Assembly: GCF_905147365.1 (NCBI RefSeq)
Contig: NC_056428.1
Span: forward strand, 34,515,001-34,579,000
Origin: Aricia agestis
Taxonomy: Eukaryota > Arthropoda > Insecta > Lepidoptera > Lycaenidae
Length of the DNA: 64,000 bases
Reading direction: 5' to 3'
The position numbers and the translations under genes were made by a program. Numbering within the stretch: position 1 is the first letter of the stretch; every line of letters starts with the position of its first letter. Shown here one piece after another: positions 1 to 13,000 of the stretch. The notes under the pieces were generated by a model. It was not told the origin of the DNA. It was given only the letters and a program-made list of their open reading frames with translations, and ran no database searches.

Positions 1-12
1 TATATTATTGAT

Positions 13-253
13 TATGGCCCTCTACAGCATAATATTACGATTTTAATTTTAAATTAATATTTTCGAAGATATTACAGATTTAAAAATTGCGGGACGTACT
101 TAGCTTTTGCGGCAGTACCGACCAATGCGGGCCACGGGTAGTAATGAATATAAATTAATTAAAACCAAACTACTGAATCGATTTTAATAATTTTTTCAGT
201 GACTTAGGCCATAATTTATTTTATACCCGTGCGAAGCCGGGGCGGGTCGCTAG
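13..253 (+). mobile_element. Helitron-like terminal segment (short deletion derivative)
   Basis: It begins TATGGCCCTCTACAGC and ends in a GC-rich hairpin region GCCGGGGCGGGTCGCTAG before T, as Helitron 3' ends do. Its left part matches 40283-40347 and its right part 42741-42862, where the two halves are 2.4 kb apart. This copy is therefore the internally deleted form. Confidence 0.6.
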
Positions 254-588
254 TTGATATAATAATTATTGTAAATGTAAGTACAATCCAGTAAAAGTAA
301 CCGACAATAACAAAAATGATTTATATTTTATAGCCTTTTACATAGTGATAATGGCCGTGCAAGGCTTTTGTGTAGCTGAATTTGAAATCCGGCCGCCATA
401 TTGAATGTCACTTGAAAGACAGTTCTGCTATATCTCCTGTCAATGTGATACCATTTAGATGAATTTTGCACGAAAATGGCAACTAACACTTGGCTTGAAT
501 GGCAACTGGCGTCTTTTGAGTGGCACGTGATATGACAATATCTACCAAAATATCCTAGAAAGGCTGTACCTAATTTGATAATACTCAC
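254..588. other. Unassigned, AT-rich, downstream of exon 2 of the secreted gene
   Basis: No exon, RNA gene or recognisable repeat seen. A minus-strand open frame over 328-588 is the read-through of exon 2 into its intron. Confidence 0.4.
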
Positions 589-748
589 TTCGTTCCGTAT
601 GGTGTGAAGTTGGCGCAGTAGAAGCGAGCTGTTGACACTTCGGCTCAACTCCTTCATCTCCACTCGTAGTTCCTTCATGGAGGTCTTCGCCCATTGTAGG
701 GTAGCTTGCTCGTTGCGTTCGTGGTTGTTGGTCGGGGCACAGTGCTGC
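589..748 (-). CDS. Secreted coiled-coil gene, coding exon 2
   Basis: 53 codons after completing the split Lys codon. One Cys, one NSS glycosylation motif and two heptad stretches are visible. The frame stays open to 328, but the strong GTGAGT donor and the loss of helix-like composition argue that the exon ends at 589. Confidence 0.8.
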
Positions 749-3700
749 CTAGAAGATAAACTAAGATTAGTATTATAGTACAGTCTAGTGATATTTCAGT
801 AACTAGCTAAAAGCCGAGCTTTGTGAGGGCTCGCGTCGTCACACCTTGACTGACTGATGATAACACATCTACATATAAATAAAAATTACTACTTATGTTA
901 AAACACTAATCAATAGGCTTGATAGTTTTTCCGTAAAGTGTCTACGGGACCCTTAAAATTGTTATCATGATTCGTATCAACATAATCTAGGATTTATAGC
1001 AATAGAGCATCCCAACAGTTTAATACTTTTGTCGCTAACTTTTAGTAAGTTTGAGCTCGCTAAAGTGTAACATTAACCCAACAATCTGCTGGCATAACAG
1101 TTGGGCGTAAATAACTTTATATCAACACTGCGTCTAACCCCCGGCTCTGGCTGGAATTTGTGAATTATGTTACCAGGAATTTCTACCGCTGCACGCCTAA
1201 AGCTTATAAGCTTTTGAAGGTATATTTGTTAAGATGCATTTTTAAATATATAGAAGCTTAAAACCTTTTTCGATTATTGCTTCATATAAATAAAAAACAA
1301 CACACGTAGTTATAAAAAGCTTTTAAGGGGGTAAAATAGGGGATGAAAGTTTGTTTAGAGCACGCCGCCGTTTGTGGGGTTTGTTTCGAAATTGGTAATT
1401 ACTTTCGAGCTACGTTCACGCAGGCAAAGCCACGCGGCTCAGCGAGTACCTAATACATAAAAATAAGTATTAAGTATTAACTGATCTCAACGACATTCCG
1501 ATGTAAGTAAAGATAAAAAGGGTTTAAATGACCCCAAAAGTTGATCTACCGAGCAGAACTTAAGATAAAAATATATAAATAAAAGTTGAATGTGTAATTA
1601 ATTAATGCATATTATGGGGTCCTTAGGAATTTTAGGGTTGGTGATTCCAAGTAAAGTCAGATCACCGTATCGTATCAGGTAAAAAATATAATTATTCAAA
1701 GTTAATAACCCTTACCAATTATAAGATTGCTAATAAAAAAGCTTGTCTTTTTTCTTGGCTTCTTGTCAATTAGACTTGTGGTTTTTTAGTTAAACAGGGG
1801 AAACCACATTTTATCCGTTCATTAACTGTGTTAAGGAATGCCCAAAAGGTTGATAGCTACCTTAATAAAGAATTTTAAATAGCAATGTTACAATGAGTGA
1901 AAAATAATATAGAGAGTATTACAACTTGAAGGGAGATAATTGAGTAAAGGAGTCATCGGGTAAACTACAGCCCCTTATAAATCCGTTATTAGAGCGCATG
2001 TGAGAAAAAAAACCAAGTATGAGATTTTAAAATAGTAACGCACAAGTATGAGAGATAACAAGAGAATCTAACAAACATGAAAGACGAGTAGAGGACTGAT
2101 CGGGTAAACTATTATAGGCCCGTATCCGTAATTCGGGCGCATGTGAGCGGAAGAGGATGTTATGTTATGCAAGACCGGGCGGCCCCGACCGTGTCTCCTC
2201 TGTACTGTACTGTACTCCCCCCCTTACCCACCACACCCCACATACCCCCGCGTCACGCTGCACGCTCCGTATGAACCATAAAAACCAAAGGTTTCAAAGG
2301 CAGTTAAAAGGGCAACGTTTAAATCACTTCATTATGGTGTTTCCGCTGCTTGTTGGTAATTATCCATGCTGATATGTGATAGTGTATGTCTGTTACTCTT
2401 TACGCTGAAACTGATTTTGATGGCGATGAAAATACTTTGAGTCCCGACTCCCTGGGCATGGAGAAGTTTTTATACCAAGAAAATTGAGGGTTCTCGTACA
2501 AAGATTTTCGGCTCGAAGTTGTAGGCAACACCCCATTAATCTACACGCATACTATTAAAGGTACAAATGACTTCGAGCTGGTGACCAAAAGCTGCGAGAT
2601 AAAATTTCCATCAAACGTCCACCTGGCACTATCAAATTGATCAAATAAATTAGAAACGTGAATCTACCACCTGCCGATTCCCGGAAGCAGTTAGCTTTCG
2701 ATAGCCAATGATTTGGGTCGCGTTGAGCAAATAGATGTGACATTAGGGTTGCCAGGTCGCAACCGAAAAGCCGGACAAAGTAGCATTCTTTGCCGGACAC
2801 TTTTACAAAAAGCCGGAAGCCTATTGCGTACTAACATCTACGAAAAAAAATAACATCTAATAGATGAAATTATACATGACGAGCTGTCCCGGCAAATGTT
2901 GTTTTGCCGTATAAAGTATTTAAATTTTCGCCCATTTTATTTTATTGAAGCGACTAAATAAGTATGTCACCATGGCAAAGTCCATCGCTATCCCGTCACG
3001 CAAACAATGGTCGCCGTCAGTCTCGAGTTGTAATAATTTACTATTATTTATTTAACAAATACACTCATCAATATAAAAAGTACATGTTGTCCGATTCTTA
3101 ACCTTAGCCGATATGCTCGCTAAGATTCACGAAAATCGGTCGAGCCGTTTTCGAAGAGTTCAACCACGCACCCCGTGACACGAGAATTTATATATGGATC
3201 CGTGTAAAATTAGTAGGATTTTCATATAAAAATATCTACTCAAAGCTCTCAAAGCCGGACTCCCTTTATTTTGGCCGGACACGCAAGCAAAAAGCCTGAC
3301 TGTGTCCTGGTTTATCCAGACGCCTGGCAACCCTATGTGTCATTATCAATGTGCAAATAGATGTGCCTCTTTTAAATCAATATAAGCAAGGTGCCGTTTC
3401 TTATCGTTTCCTAATAGAAGTTTATTCAAATATTTACCCGAAACTTGGTTATTTACTTTTGATAATTGGTACAGTTGGAGAGTTAATGTATCGATGTCGT
3501 CACTTATAACGAACCAATTAAAAGTTTTCGGTTCAGTTTATAGATCTCGTTGGATTATAATTCATATCTCAGAATATTATAGAGGCTTCTTCCATTAAGA
3601 CCGTTAAGTTTATATTTTATTATACTTAAAAATATTTTAAATAGTTAAGAGCAAGTAAAAAATAAAAAACTTGCTTAAGCATACTTCACATTTTATTCGC

Positions 3701-6700
3701 AACATTGCGTTAGAAATGTTGTATTTGAACTAAGCCAATACATATCTACTTTAAATAAATATATGTATCTAATAATTGATGATTTTGAGGAAATTCTGAA
3801 ACTGATGGGTACCTATGTGACGTAAATCGTAATACATTTTATAATAAAAGTTAGATTATACTTTATCTACGCTTTATCACAGAATATATAATAAGTATTT
3901 TAGTAGTACATCATGGTAGTACCAAGATTTGTCTTACAAAACTTCTTCTTGACAGATAGAGCATATAAGTATGCAAAAAGTTTTAATAAATGTAAAAATA
4001 TTTAAGTATGACATGTTAGAAATCATTAGAAACATAATTTATCGCATTTCGTTATCGAGTTTTAAAATTAGAATTCTAAAAGCATTTTTTTTCTACCGTC
4101 AGAAAAATTTGGTAATAGGCAGATGGCGGACCTATGTTACTTGGCCTGGTCAAGTCAATGTTAGACATCGGTCGGATGGGAGTTGGGACGTAACCCATTA
4201 CCCAACCAAATAACGTAGGTCCGCCATCTGCCGATGGATCAATTTCTCTAATCGAATATAATATACATGATACATATTATATTCATATTATACTATGCAG
4301 GAGTAAGCTACATGCTTGTAGTGGATCATATCACGCTTCATACTCGAACTCTACATAGACTAGCGAGTAGCGAGATGAAAAGAAAACTTAAGGCTAGTGA
4401 AGACGATATTTTGATGGAATAACTTTATAAAATTGAATTCTAGCTGGTATGCATTTTAAAGTTATGAATTCTGATAAAACTGTTTAAAGTTATCGTGCAT
4501 TTTTTTATTGTAATTAAAAGTTCTTAATATCTACTCAGTTATATTTAATTATGTCGCCGTTATCATGGTTGATGGTACGTTAAATGTTTATAAAGCAATT
4601 AGTCGTGCTACATTTCGCAAAAAGTATCATAAACTGCTTTACATAAAAATAAAAAATGCGGCACCGCCACGTACTATCAAGGAATTAAATTATCATTTAA
4701 TTAGATCCCTTATCATAATTCATTCTGTTTTCGTTTATGAGCATATGGTAGCGACATTTGTTCACCGAACTTATTAAAAAAAAAACAGCCCTTCGCGTCT
4801 ATAAACGAACATTCTCGCTCCGATAATAGCGTCTGCGTCCACGAGATAAAGCCCGAAATCGCCTGCGCCGCATTAACATATTTGATTATACAGGTGTACG
4901 AAAGCGTTTGGTCAAAATTAAAAAGTTGTATAGGTTGTATTGGCAGCGCATAAGGTTACATTTCAAACGTCGCGTCTCAAAAAAAATTTACATCGACCAA
5001 ATGCCGTTGAATAAAAATGTACCACCTGCTACTATTACATGTTAGAAAAACTCCTAACGCGCTCCTCGATTTCTAACGCCATGTGTTAGATTTAAATAAT
5101 TCACAATTTACCTTAAGTACCTATATAGGTAAATTAGTTACACTTTCGCGGAACGTTTTATAAGGTTTTAAGATAAGTGCAATAATAGCAGTTGCTAAAA
5201 ATATAAAATAAGATTTTAATAACTAGATTTATGTTTAATAATAAGTCATTACAGTTTACACCGTCAAAAATACTCCTAGAATTCCAGATTTTATTTGCTC
5301 CAAAACGAAATAGACAAGGACAAATTTATTATTTGGGCAAGGATTTAATATTGTAAAATTAATTAAACATAACATATTCCGCTTATTTTTTTTTTTTGCA
5401 GAAAAATAAAGTTCTTTAGCAATTTGACACCCCGTATTATAGTCAAAGAGGCAAAGGTTTTAGTTGTCAAAAGTTTTATAAGTACACCTTTGCATTATAA
5501 AGCCTTCCGCAGTCCGCTATATTTCTTTGAATATACACAAAAAAGCCGCGTTTATTATATTATTTGGTTTCGTTGGGTACACGTGCCATTGGCGGATGTG
5601 GGCTCACTCGCTTCCGATTGGGATATAAATAAACATGCCATTACAGCCAGATGTTTCACCCCACACACCCGTTGACTTGATTTCTTCGCGTTTACCCCGC
5701 GGCGCGCCGTGCGGCGTTACTTGCGTTTCACTCAGGTACCTACCTAATTCACATAAGGATGCTCTTCTTTGTAACCCTTGGTCTTCTTTTATTTCAATGA
5801 AAAGTGTTATTAATTTGTTGCAATTTTTTCGGTTTCTTCCAGACGAAAGTTAACAGAGAGAATTCAGTTGCTAGTGCGCGCGTGGCTTAAGTGAATATTT
5901 CATGAACTACCTTTACAGTTGGGCATTAGTGGTATCTGCATTCTGCGCTAGTAAACTTTGTTACTTAAGAGGATACAACAGCGGCTACAGAAATGAAAAA
6001 AAAGTACGTGTAATATCTATAGCTGTCTCCCTTACCTCAAGCCTATACCGCAGAACGCGATAGAGACAACTGCAGAAAATCCAGAAAATCAACGATTCGT
6101 TGTCCCCTGATTCCTTCTCCAAAACTTAACCGATTTAAGTACTTTTTTCATTAAAGATTAAAAAAAGGCTTGAGCTATGTTCCTATGTTTTGCTTTTTTT
6201 GTATAATCTATCCAAATCTGTTTTCTGGACGTTTGAACACAGTGGAAAATCTGGCCATTTTTTTGGGTTTTTGAACGTTCATATCTTATTTAATAATTAA
6301 ATTATGAAAAAAAAGAAAACATAGGGACATTGTATTAGTGGCCGTAGATATTCAGGAAAAAAATTATAACTCTACTAGCATCATCCAGGGAGGAAACAGG
6401 GGACAACGTTTGTATGGAAAAAATGGCGGTGTGGAATCCTCTTAACACATAATCTCTTAAGCTGTTGCTATCTGCTATATTGGCTCTCTCCGATACTCGA
6501 TATAAAACCAAAACTATACATTTTTTTGTTTAATTACCTACTTATATTATATAAGTACTTGCATATTTTATATATTTTTAATCTGCTATATCATCTGTTT
6601 TTAACTAGAGAAGCAATCAAGACACGAGTAAAACTTTAATAAAGGCATTAAAACGGCCAAAACGCTTAACAGATAATTAATATGCATTGAATTCATTTCA

Positions 6701-9700
6701 CGAGTTCCAAGGTGTTGTTGAAAACATCAAATTTTCATGATTTACATTATTGTCGAAGGATTTCTGCTCAAAGAGTTGATAACATTCAATTTAATAATAA
6801 ATTGTAAATGTAGATTTGAATATCATAATTAATTGTAATTAACGAGTGTGGTTTCGCGGCGAATCGAAATGTTGTTTTACTTTCGATAAAAAGTTTGAAT
6901 TTACAATTTTTTTTTTCTTTCGATAAAAATTTACATATAAACCTGTTTCAGTTTTTTAAATGAATTATGACTTTTTTTATCTTTCTAATGTAATATGTTA
7001 ACCTATAGGGCATCAAAGACTTCTATTTAAATTGGGCATAATAATATGAATAGCTATAACTATGTTTAATATACTTAATTGATATATTTAATTGAATAAA
7101 AATGTTTCAGTTAATTTTAATTAAACAAAAGCCTTCAGGTAGCGACTAGCGATGTATACCTTGATGAAAATGACACGCATAAAAAGTATACACGACAATA
7201 ATTGTGAATTGTGATGCAAAACTAAAAAGCTCTACAGATATACGCAAAAATTGATTAACAAAACCAGAAAACAGCTGGCGACATTGCATTCAAATATGCA
7301 CACTTATTTTGTTGCGATAGCGGTGACTATAATGTTGCGCGCGGGCTGGTGTTTAATTTGTCATTTCGCTCTTATCCCTTCGCAATAAGAGCTACGATTG
7401 CAATATTTCTGCCTCGTCGGTTACAAATTATATCTCGGTGAGGTTTTTTATATATGAACGTTCGAACATATAGCGCCCAAAGCCTGTTCTGGAGTCGGCG
7501 CGTCCAGTGTCGCAGGTGTTTTGTGAATGCCTGCACCTCATGGATTCTCCGATATTTTAATTCGCCGCTAGTCGAATAAAACTTTACGGCGGCATAAAAT
7601 TTGAATTCCAAAGGGAAGGTCTTGATTCGTACATTAATTACAAAGTGGAGTACGAGACTTTTATGATCCGATATATTTATAAAATAAAGCGACTTAATTA
7701 TCGCATTATACTCATAATGCAGCCAACTTTTTGCTTGTTAACGCTGTTGAAAAAAATGTATTAACCTCCGGGTTAACTTCACGGCGAACTATAGAAAACT
7801 TTTTTATTCTTTTTTCAGTCTCAGAACTCTGAAAATTTACAATTGTCAAGGGAGTGCTTCCATCTTTTTTCGAGTACAACATTTTCTGAAGTAAATATTT
7901 ATTACAGACGGTCGCATTGTCTCATTAAGAGACTCCTTTCAGCTTTTTGTGTAGGAATTAAAGAACATTGGTCTAAAGAAGCGGAGATAACAAAAATAGA
8001 ATGCAAGGAAAAACGGCGGAATGAAATTTTACCCGGTCGCAGTGTTAAGAGTTAATTAGCTACAATTTAACCAAAGTAGAGCAGTAATTTTATTTAATTC
8101 TGGGTAAATTTATTTTATATGCGATAAACATTTCATAGAGTGGAAATTGGAGAATAATTTTTAATTTATTCAATATTATTTTTATTTGTGATAAGTATAA
8201 AGCATACAAAATTTCAAAAAAATAAGAATATGGACATGGCTTTACAATATTTTTTCTTGTAAAGTTGTAAACTGCATTAATAATTTAAAATAAACAAGCT
8301 ACCAAAAAAAAAAAATCCTGTCTTGATTCATTTTTAAGAAAAAAATTAACATCTATTCACCCTCAGTTTAAATCCTTGAAACCCTCACTTCTTAAAATAA
8401 CTTCGCGACCCTCTTGTCTTTTTATTGCGTCTTGAAGTGGCTTAGATAATTGCGGAATAGATAATGTATTCCTGATGAGGACAGCCTGGTTCATGTCAAG
8501 AGCACTTTGGATCCTCGGATTGCCACTTCTTTATGCTAAACTAGCGGACGCGAGTATCTTCTTGATATATCTAGTTACATTATTGAGAAATAACGCCCGC
8601 GAAATAAATACAGTACATATCCCATGGAAACTCTTCTTTTGGCCTACTCATACCTAATCAATATGATCAAGGGTTAACAAAAATTTAAAACTTAGCTAAG
8701 CCCCAATTTCACCAACGTATGTTAGTCAATGTTAACAGCTTGTTAAAATATCATGTCTTCTCTTTCATTCATAATTTTCTTATGAATGAAAGAGAAGACA
8801 TGATACTAATTCGAGCGTTAACTTTAACAGTCGTTGGTGAAATAACCTTTTTGGTTGGGTCTGAAAGACTTTAGGAAATTGATCGCAATTTATCTAATGT
8901 AATTAAAATTTTAGTAATTTAATACGGAAGAGCAACATTGACTAAACATCCACATGCATATCTTTGCATTTATTATAATATGTAGTTACTTATTATATGT
9001 TTTTCTAAGACTCTGTCCTCCTACTGTCCCACTGCTGGGCAAAGGCCTTCCCCAAAGTTTTCCTCTCGATGAAACGCAATGTATAATATTACGGTTTAAG
9101 TAAAATTCTGCTTTAAAATATCAAAACTCAAAACTTTTATTGGCGTGCCTGCCTATTTACCATAAAGTAACAGGCAACTCCGAGACATCTTCCCCAGAGA
9201 CGCGAATTCATTTTTAAATGCACTCAAGAGAATCCGCCATTTTGAGCTGTCAATAAGTTTCGAAACAGGATTTATTTTATGAGCCTCTGTAAAAATTGTT
9301 TTCCATTCGCATTTAACGCAATGCTCATCCGATTGCAATAAAACTTATTCGTCTTATTGCGGCTACAAAGAGCGCGCCGCTATATGATTAAATGGCGGCA
9401 GTAGAGCCAGTTTTCGAAAATCCTCTTTCATTCTGCATTCAATGATGCAGCACGATTTTTAATCATCGATTTAATTCCGGACCTCTACTTTGAAAAAGTT
9501 TTTAATAGAAAATGGAGTAAAAAATGTAAATAAATTGAAATAAAAATACAATTAAGTATAAACAATTTAGTAATAACGCAAAGCAGGGAAAACTTTTTGA
9601 CAATAATTTAAAAAATACTTAATCTTAATTTTTATATTTCAATTATTAATAAGATAAGAGAAATTCGTTTACTTACTTACTTATATGAAATAACATTTAA

Positions 9701-10079
9701 AATAATTTTTAATTTAATATCAAATACAAAGATTTAGAAAATAATAATTCGCTTTATAATAAATATTATATCAGTCGCGTAGCATAATACAGTTACAATA
9801 ATTATTTACATACAACTACAATAATTAATTTAATGAAAAAAAAAAACATTAGTCATTTATCAAAATTGAAAAAAGAACAACCAAAAAAGTTTCAAAAACT
9901 GTAAACTTATGCTAAACTTACTTGAGCTCTTCGATTTCACTTTTCAGGTTGTTGACATCGTTCAGGTGGAGGGTTTTCAGGATCTCAATCTGTTCGGCCA
10001 ACGCCTGCAACTCCTGCTTAACTTTGATTTCAGCGCACCCAACAGTCATTAGAAAAACACAAAAAATAAAGCACCGCAT
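589..10079 (-). CDS. Secreted coiled-coil protein, first two coding exons (possibly Scabrous-like); 3' part beyond the left edge
   Basis: Seen: coding exon 1 (10079-9922) starts at ATG in a CAAAATG context and encodes a hydrophobic signal peptide, MRCFIFCVFLMTVGCA, followed by heptad-rich helix (QELQALAEQIEIL, LKSEIEEL). It ends in phase 2 at GTAAGT. Coding exon 2 (748-589) opens with the matching phase after TTATCTTCTAG and encodes QHCAPTNNHERNEQATLQWA, then MKELRVEMKELSRSVNSSLL, closing at GTGAGT in phase 0. The intron is 9.2 kb. The 106 residues describe a secreted, probably multimerising protein whose rest lies left of the window. Inference: layout and the NEQATLQW-type helix suggest the N-terminus of Scabrous, a secreted fibrinogen-domain Notch modulator, but no fibrinogen domain is visible. 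Gene reality is well supported; the name is not. Confidence 0.78.
749..2881 (-). other. Intron 1 of the secreted gene, left part
   Basis: AT-rich sequence without supported exons. 2139-2275 holds a short GC-rich, C-run-bearing stretch that looks like a repeat fragment. Nothing else recognised. Confidence 0.35.
2882..3197 (-). mobile_element. Helitron-like dispersed repeat, family A
   Basis: About 315 bp read on plus as AGCTGTCCCGGCAAATG, through CACCATGGCAAAG and GAGTTGTAATAATTTAC. It recurs at 11637-11950, 34089-34408 and 37226-37528. Read on the minus strand, the copies end GCCGGGACAGCTAG, a Helitron-style CTAG end. This copy is the most diverged. Confidence 0.65.
3198..4117. other. Intron 1 sequence without recognised features
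   Basis: AT-rich; no exon, RNA gene or clear repeat seen beyond a short flank (3240-3335) echoing the CCGGAC motif of 2760-2815. Confidence 0.3.
4118..4232. mobile_element. 115-bp foldback MITE
   Basis: Arms GGCAGATGGCGGACCTA and the reverse TAGGTCCGCCATCTGCC at the two ends. Related, decayed copies stand at 14998-15097 and, as a half, near 12602-12655. Confidence 0.7.
4233..5968. other. Intron 1 sequence, unassigned
   Basis: Several open frames of 70 to 83 codons occur here (4565-4777, 5424-5853), but they lack codon bias, family resemblance or splice context. I see nothing else. Confidence 0.3.
5969..6441 (+). mobile_element. 473-bp MITE flanked by TTAA, copy 1
   Basis: It opens GAGGATAC and closes ATCCTC, with TTAA directly outside both ends (5965-5968, 6442-6445), the target duplication typical of piggyBac-type transposition. 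It has no transposase. A second copy of identical length lies inverted at 55486-55958. Confidence 0.8.
6442..8700. other. Intron 1 sequence, unassigned
   Basis: AT-rich. No exon or clear repeat recognised. Confidence 0.3.
8701..8845. mobile_element. Foldback MITE, family CCAATTTCACCAAC, copy 1
   Basis: Ends CCAATTTCACCAAC and GTTGGTGAAAT are inverted, and the centre holds a hairpin whose arms read CATGTCTTCTCTTTCATTCA. A sister copy is at 63678-63814. Confidence 0.75.
9000..9060. repeat. Short lepidopteran-type retroelement fragment
   Basis: Contains CCCACTGCTGGGCAAAGGCC, a stretch I recall as common in moth and butterfly retroelement ends. Too short to classify. Confidence 0.4.
9922..10079 (-). 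CDS. Secreted coiled-coil gene, coding exon 1
   Basis: 52 codons plus two bases. Signal peptide at residues 1 to about 16, then an amphipathic helix. The start is chosen at the ATG directly before the hydrophobic run; the frame stays open upstream but crosses the likely transcription start. Confidence 0.82.
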
Positions 10080-10119
10080 TTTGAGTTCCGGGAAGCATGT
10101 GCTGCCCGCGCGACGGTCC

Positions 10120-10157
10120 AACTGAGAATGGCTGCGGGTAGCACTCGCGGTAGTATA
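10120..10157 (-). promoter_or_regulatory. Core promoter of the secreted coiled-coil gene
   Basis: An arthropod-type initiator TCAGTT (10125-10120) has its A at 10123, and a TATA-like TATACTA (10157-10151) lies 34 to 28 bases upstream. A transcript from here would have a 44-base leader before the ATG. The block is GC-richer than its surroundings. Confidence 0.55.
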
Positions 10158-10179
10158 AGTACGGGGCGTCCACACTTAT

Positions 10180-11636
10180 TTTGCCTTCGATGTTCTATGG
10201 GAATAGTCCTTATATCGCAGCCGATAGAGGTGGTGTGAGATGTAAAGTATACGTCGAGGGTGCGACGCAGATGCGGCTAACAGTTGCCCGAGCCCCGAAG
10301 CCTCCAAAGTACTTACATACTAATTACGAGCGAAAATCACTAATCACGTCACATTGTTGTCAGTTTCGAAAAGCATTTTTCAGTATTCGGTACTTTTTTC
10401 TCAAATGGAACAAACAAGGGATAATAACATTTGCCACCTATTATCATAGAAAAATGTACGGTTCTGTCGAGACTATGAACTCGTAGAAATGAGCCTGTGG
10501 CTATAATAGGTAATTACAAAATTAATTGCTTCAACGGGGGTTTATAATATGTACAAGCTCATTGTAGGTACTAGGCATTATGTAAATGCCTACAAGAAAC
10601 CTAAACCTTTCATAGTCTTCTATATTATCGAGAATCGCTTTGGCAACTCTACGATCTATCAAAGAAGACAGAATTAAATAAAAAAGATTAGCGAAAAATA
10701 TCCAAATTACAAAATTCTCTATTTCAGTCCCCAAATTTTAACAAACCAAAAATATAACTTTCTCTCATCTCTGTGAAGAATTTTAAATTAAGTAAACGAA
10801 AGGTAAAATCAAATAGTTTCTACAATTTGCAAATGTAAAGTACGATACTAGTACAAAGCATGGCATAGGTACTATCTACTACGTCACGGTTTCTTTTCAT
10901 GACAACCTGTGTATTAAATAGAAATATTTTTTCCCATTGCTTGTAGACATTTTGTGACCTTTTCTTTGTATTTTTACTAGATATAAGTATTCTAATTTTA
11001 AGAGCTTAACTTTGCGACCACAGTGACAATCGCTATGCATTATTTTCTTCTGTTCTATCTACAAATTCTAAAACATTATTCTTTGATATGAGTTTAAAAC
11101 TCTATCAACATAATATCGTCGCATTTTGTACAAGAAAAGTTCTTATATTCTAAACTAAGAGCCTTAACAAGTATGAAATTGCTCGCTTAGACTCTATCAG
11201 GCAGGAATTATAACTTCATTCTGGTTCTTCAAGCGATGAGCAATATAATTTTTTAAACATATTGACAGTGTAATTATAAAGTCTTTTCATGTTTATGGCT
11301 GCCTCAACTTCATTTCCTTAGATAACATAAAAACTATTTATTTTTTACTCGACTCGATTGTGACAAAAGATGGGATATTACATGGATATTATGTTTTTCG
11401 ATATGTTTGACATAAATTGTATGTAAACTGTATATTTTTATTGGCACACTCTAAAAATCTAGATGGTCATAGGCATAAATAGCTTGTCGGATTTTGGAAC
11501 GAGAGGTTTCATAAAAATCGTATTCTAAATTGGTATCCACAGTATTGGTATATTAACGTAACAAGGATCTTTATTTTATATAATTGTTAATATTTTGTAA
11601 GATACAACGAGCTTAGATAGAGTATTTTATATTATA
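10180..11636. other. 5' flank of the secreted gene, no features seen
   Basis: No second gene, RNA or clear repeat recognised. It could hold regulatory sequence for the gene on its left, but nothing in the sequence proves it. Confidence 0.3.
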
Positions 11637-11950
11637 CTAGCTGTCCCGGCAAACGTTTCTTTGCCATACAAAGAAGGTATTTCACCCGTATTATTTTATT
11701 GAAGTGACTAAATAAGTATGTCACCATGGCAACGTCGATCGCTATCCCGTCGCACAAAGAATGGTCGCCGTCAGTCTCGAGTTGTAATAATTTACTATTA
11801 TTTATTCAACAAATGCACTTATCAATATAAAAAGTACCCAGTAGCCGATTCTCAGACCCACTGAATATGCATATAAAATTTGGTTAAAATCAGTAAAGCC
11901 GTTTCGGAGGAGTACGGTAACTAACATTGTGACACAAGAATTTTATATAT
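11637..11950 (-). mobile_element. Helitron-like dispersed repeat, family A
   Basis: Starts CTAGCTGTCCCGGCAAACG on plus and ends near TGTGACACAAGAATTTTA. Near full-length relative to the copies at 34089 and 37226. Confidence 0.7.
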
Positions 11951-12033
11951 AAGATTTATCCGGGCCGTAAATATGAATAAGTAAAGAATATTTGCATCTG
12001 AAAAAATTGGACTAATTTTACTCTAACCTCTAT

Positions 12034-12290
12034 TTGCTTTTTAACCAACTTCAAAAAAACGAGGAGGTTATATGTTCGGCTGTGGATATTTCTTTTCCAG
12101 TAAGATGATTTTTGTCAAAATATTATATCTATATTATATTTTAATGATTTTTTAATTTTGTTAGTCTAGCTTAAACTCGAGAACGGCTGAACCATTGTGA
12201 CTGATTTTAGTCTTAAAATATTCATGGAAATCCTGGAAGGTTTATACGGTAAGAAAATTCAGTAGTTAAGTGACACGAGGTTCACGAATC
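12034..12290. repeat. Two repeat pieces (families E and 'GAGGAGGTTATATG')
   Basis: 12045-12095 matches 21350-21400 (AAAACGAGGAGGTTATA). 12162-12290 is the inverse of the element at 58148-58275, sharing the word AATATTTTAAGACTAAAAT. Confidence 0.5.
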
Positions 12291-12599
12291 ACGGGCTACC
12301 TAGTCCATCAATAAATACATCTAAACTTTGTTTGCAATCAAACACTGTGTCTTAAAGTATAATTAACTGTAAGTTATCCTTATTATTCTCGGATCTTGGC
12401 TTTCGCAATAAGATATTCACAAAGCCAAAGACTCTACAATTATTAGTATCTGTATCTGCCTACTTCTGTAAACCAATAAGATATTATCGTTACTACAAAT
12501 TCTACTTGAACTGTAGCGATTCACCATTAACGTACAATATTTATGGACCTTACATTCTATAGAAGTCCGTGTGTTACATTTCCGAGCCGTGATGTGCCA

Positions 12600-13000
12600 T
12601 CGAGGAACTACGTAGGTCCCCCATCTGTCTAGGAATCAACTTCTCTGATAGTACCTTTTTTACATGGGGAAAAGCTTTACGCAGCGGATTGGGGACATCG
12701 GCCGTACCGGTCGGCCGATCTACCCACCAACGGGGCGCGGAGCACCATAAGACCGCATGGTGCTCCACTCCCCGCTTAATGCAGAGTTGCTGGTACGATA
12801 GAACCTACTCTACCGGCGGTCGTCAACATTGCGCAGACCCGTCACTATCCTCAGTGACGGATTAAGACTACTCGATGCCCTAAGCAATCCATGCCTGTGG
12901 GCCCCCCTATCCGTATCTCAACTAGAATCGGTCTTTGAACCTTTACTCTTCTGGTGCCCCCTCAGACGTGATGCCCAAGGCAATTGCTTAATTACGGGTT
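12600..13000. repeat. Nested repeat mosaic: half MITE plus GC-rich unknown element
   Basis: 12602-12655 is half of the MITE seen at 4118. It is followed by a GC-rich stretch without coding signal (12660-12990) resembling retroelement untranslated sequence. I cannot name the family. Confidence 0.4.

Noticed and set aside
328..588. Extension of exon 2 of the secreted gene to 328
   Set aside because: A strong GTGAGT donor stands at 588-583 and the protein beyond it loses helical character.
4565..4777. 70-codon frame in the secreted gene's long intron
   Set aside because: AT-driven composition with no family resemblance and no consistent splice sites.
9922..10125. Plus-strand 67-codon frame opposite the signal-peptide exon
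   Set aside because: Antisense shadow; no start context or splice partners.
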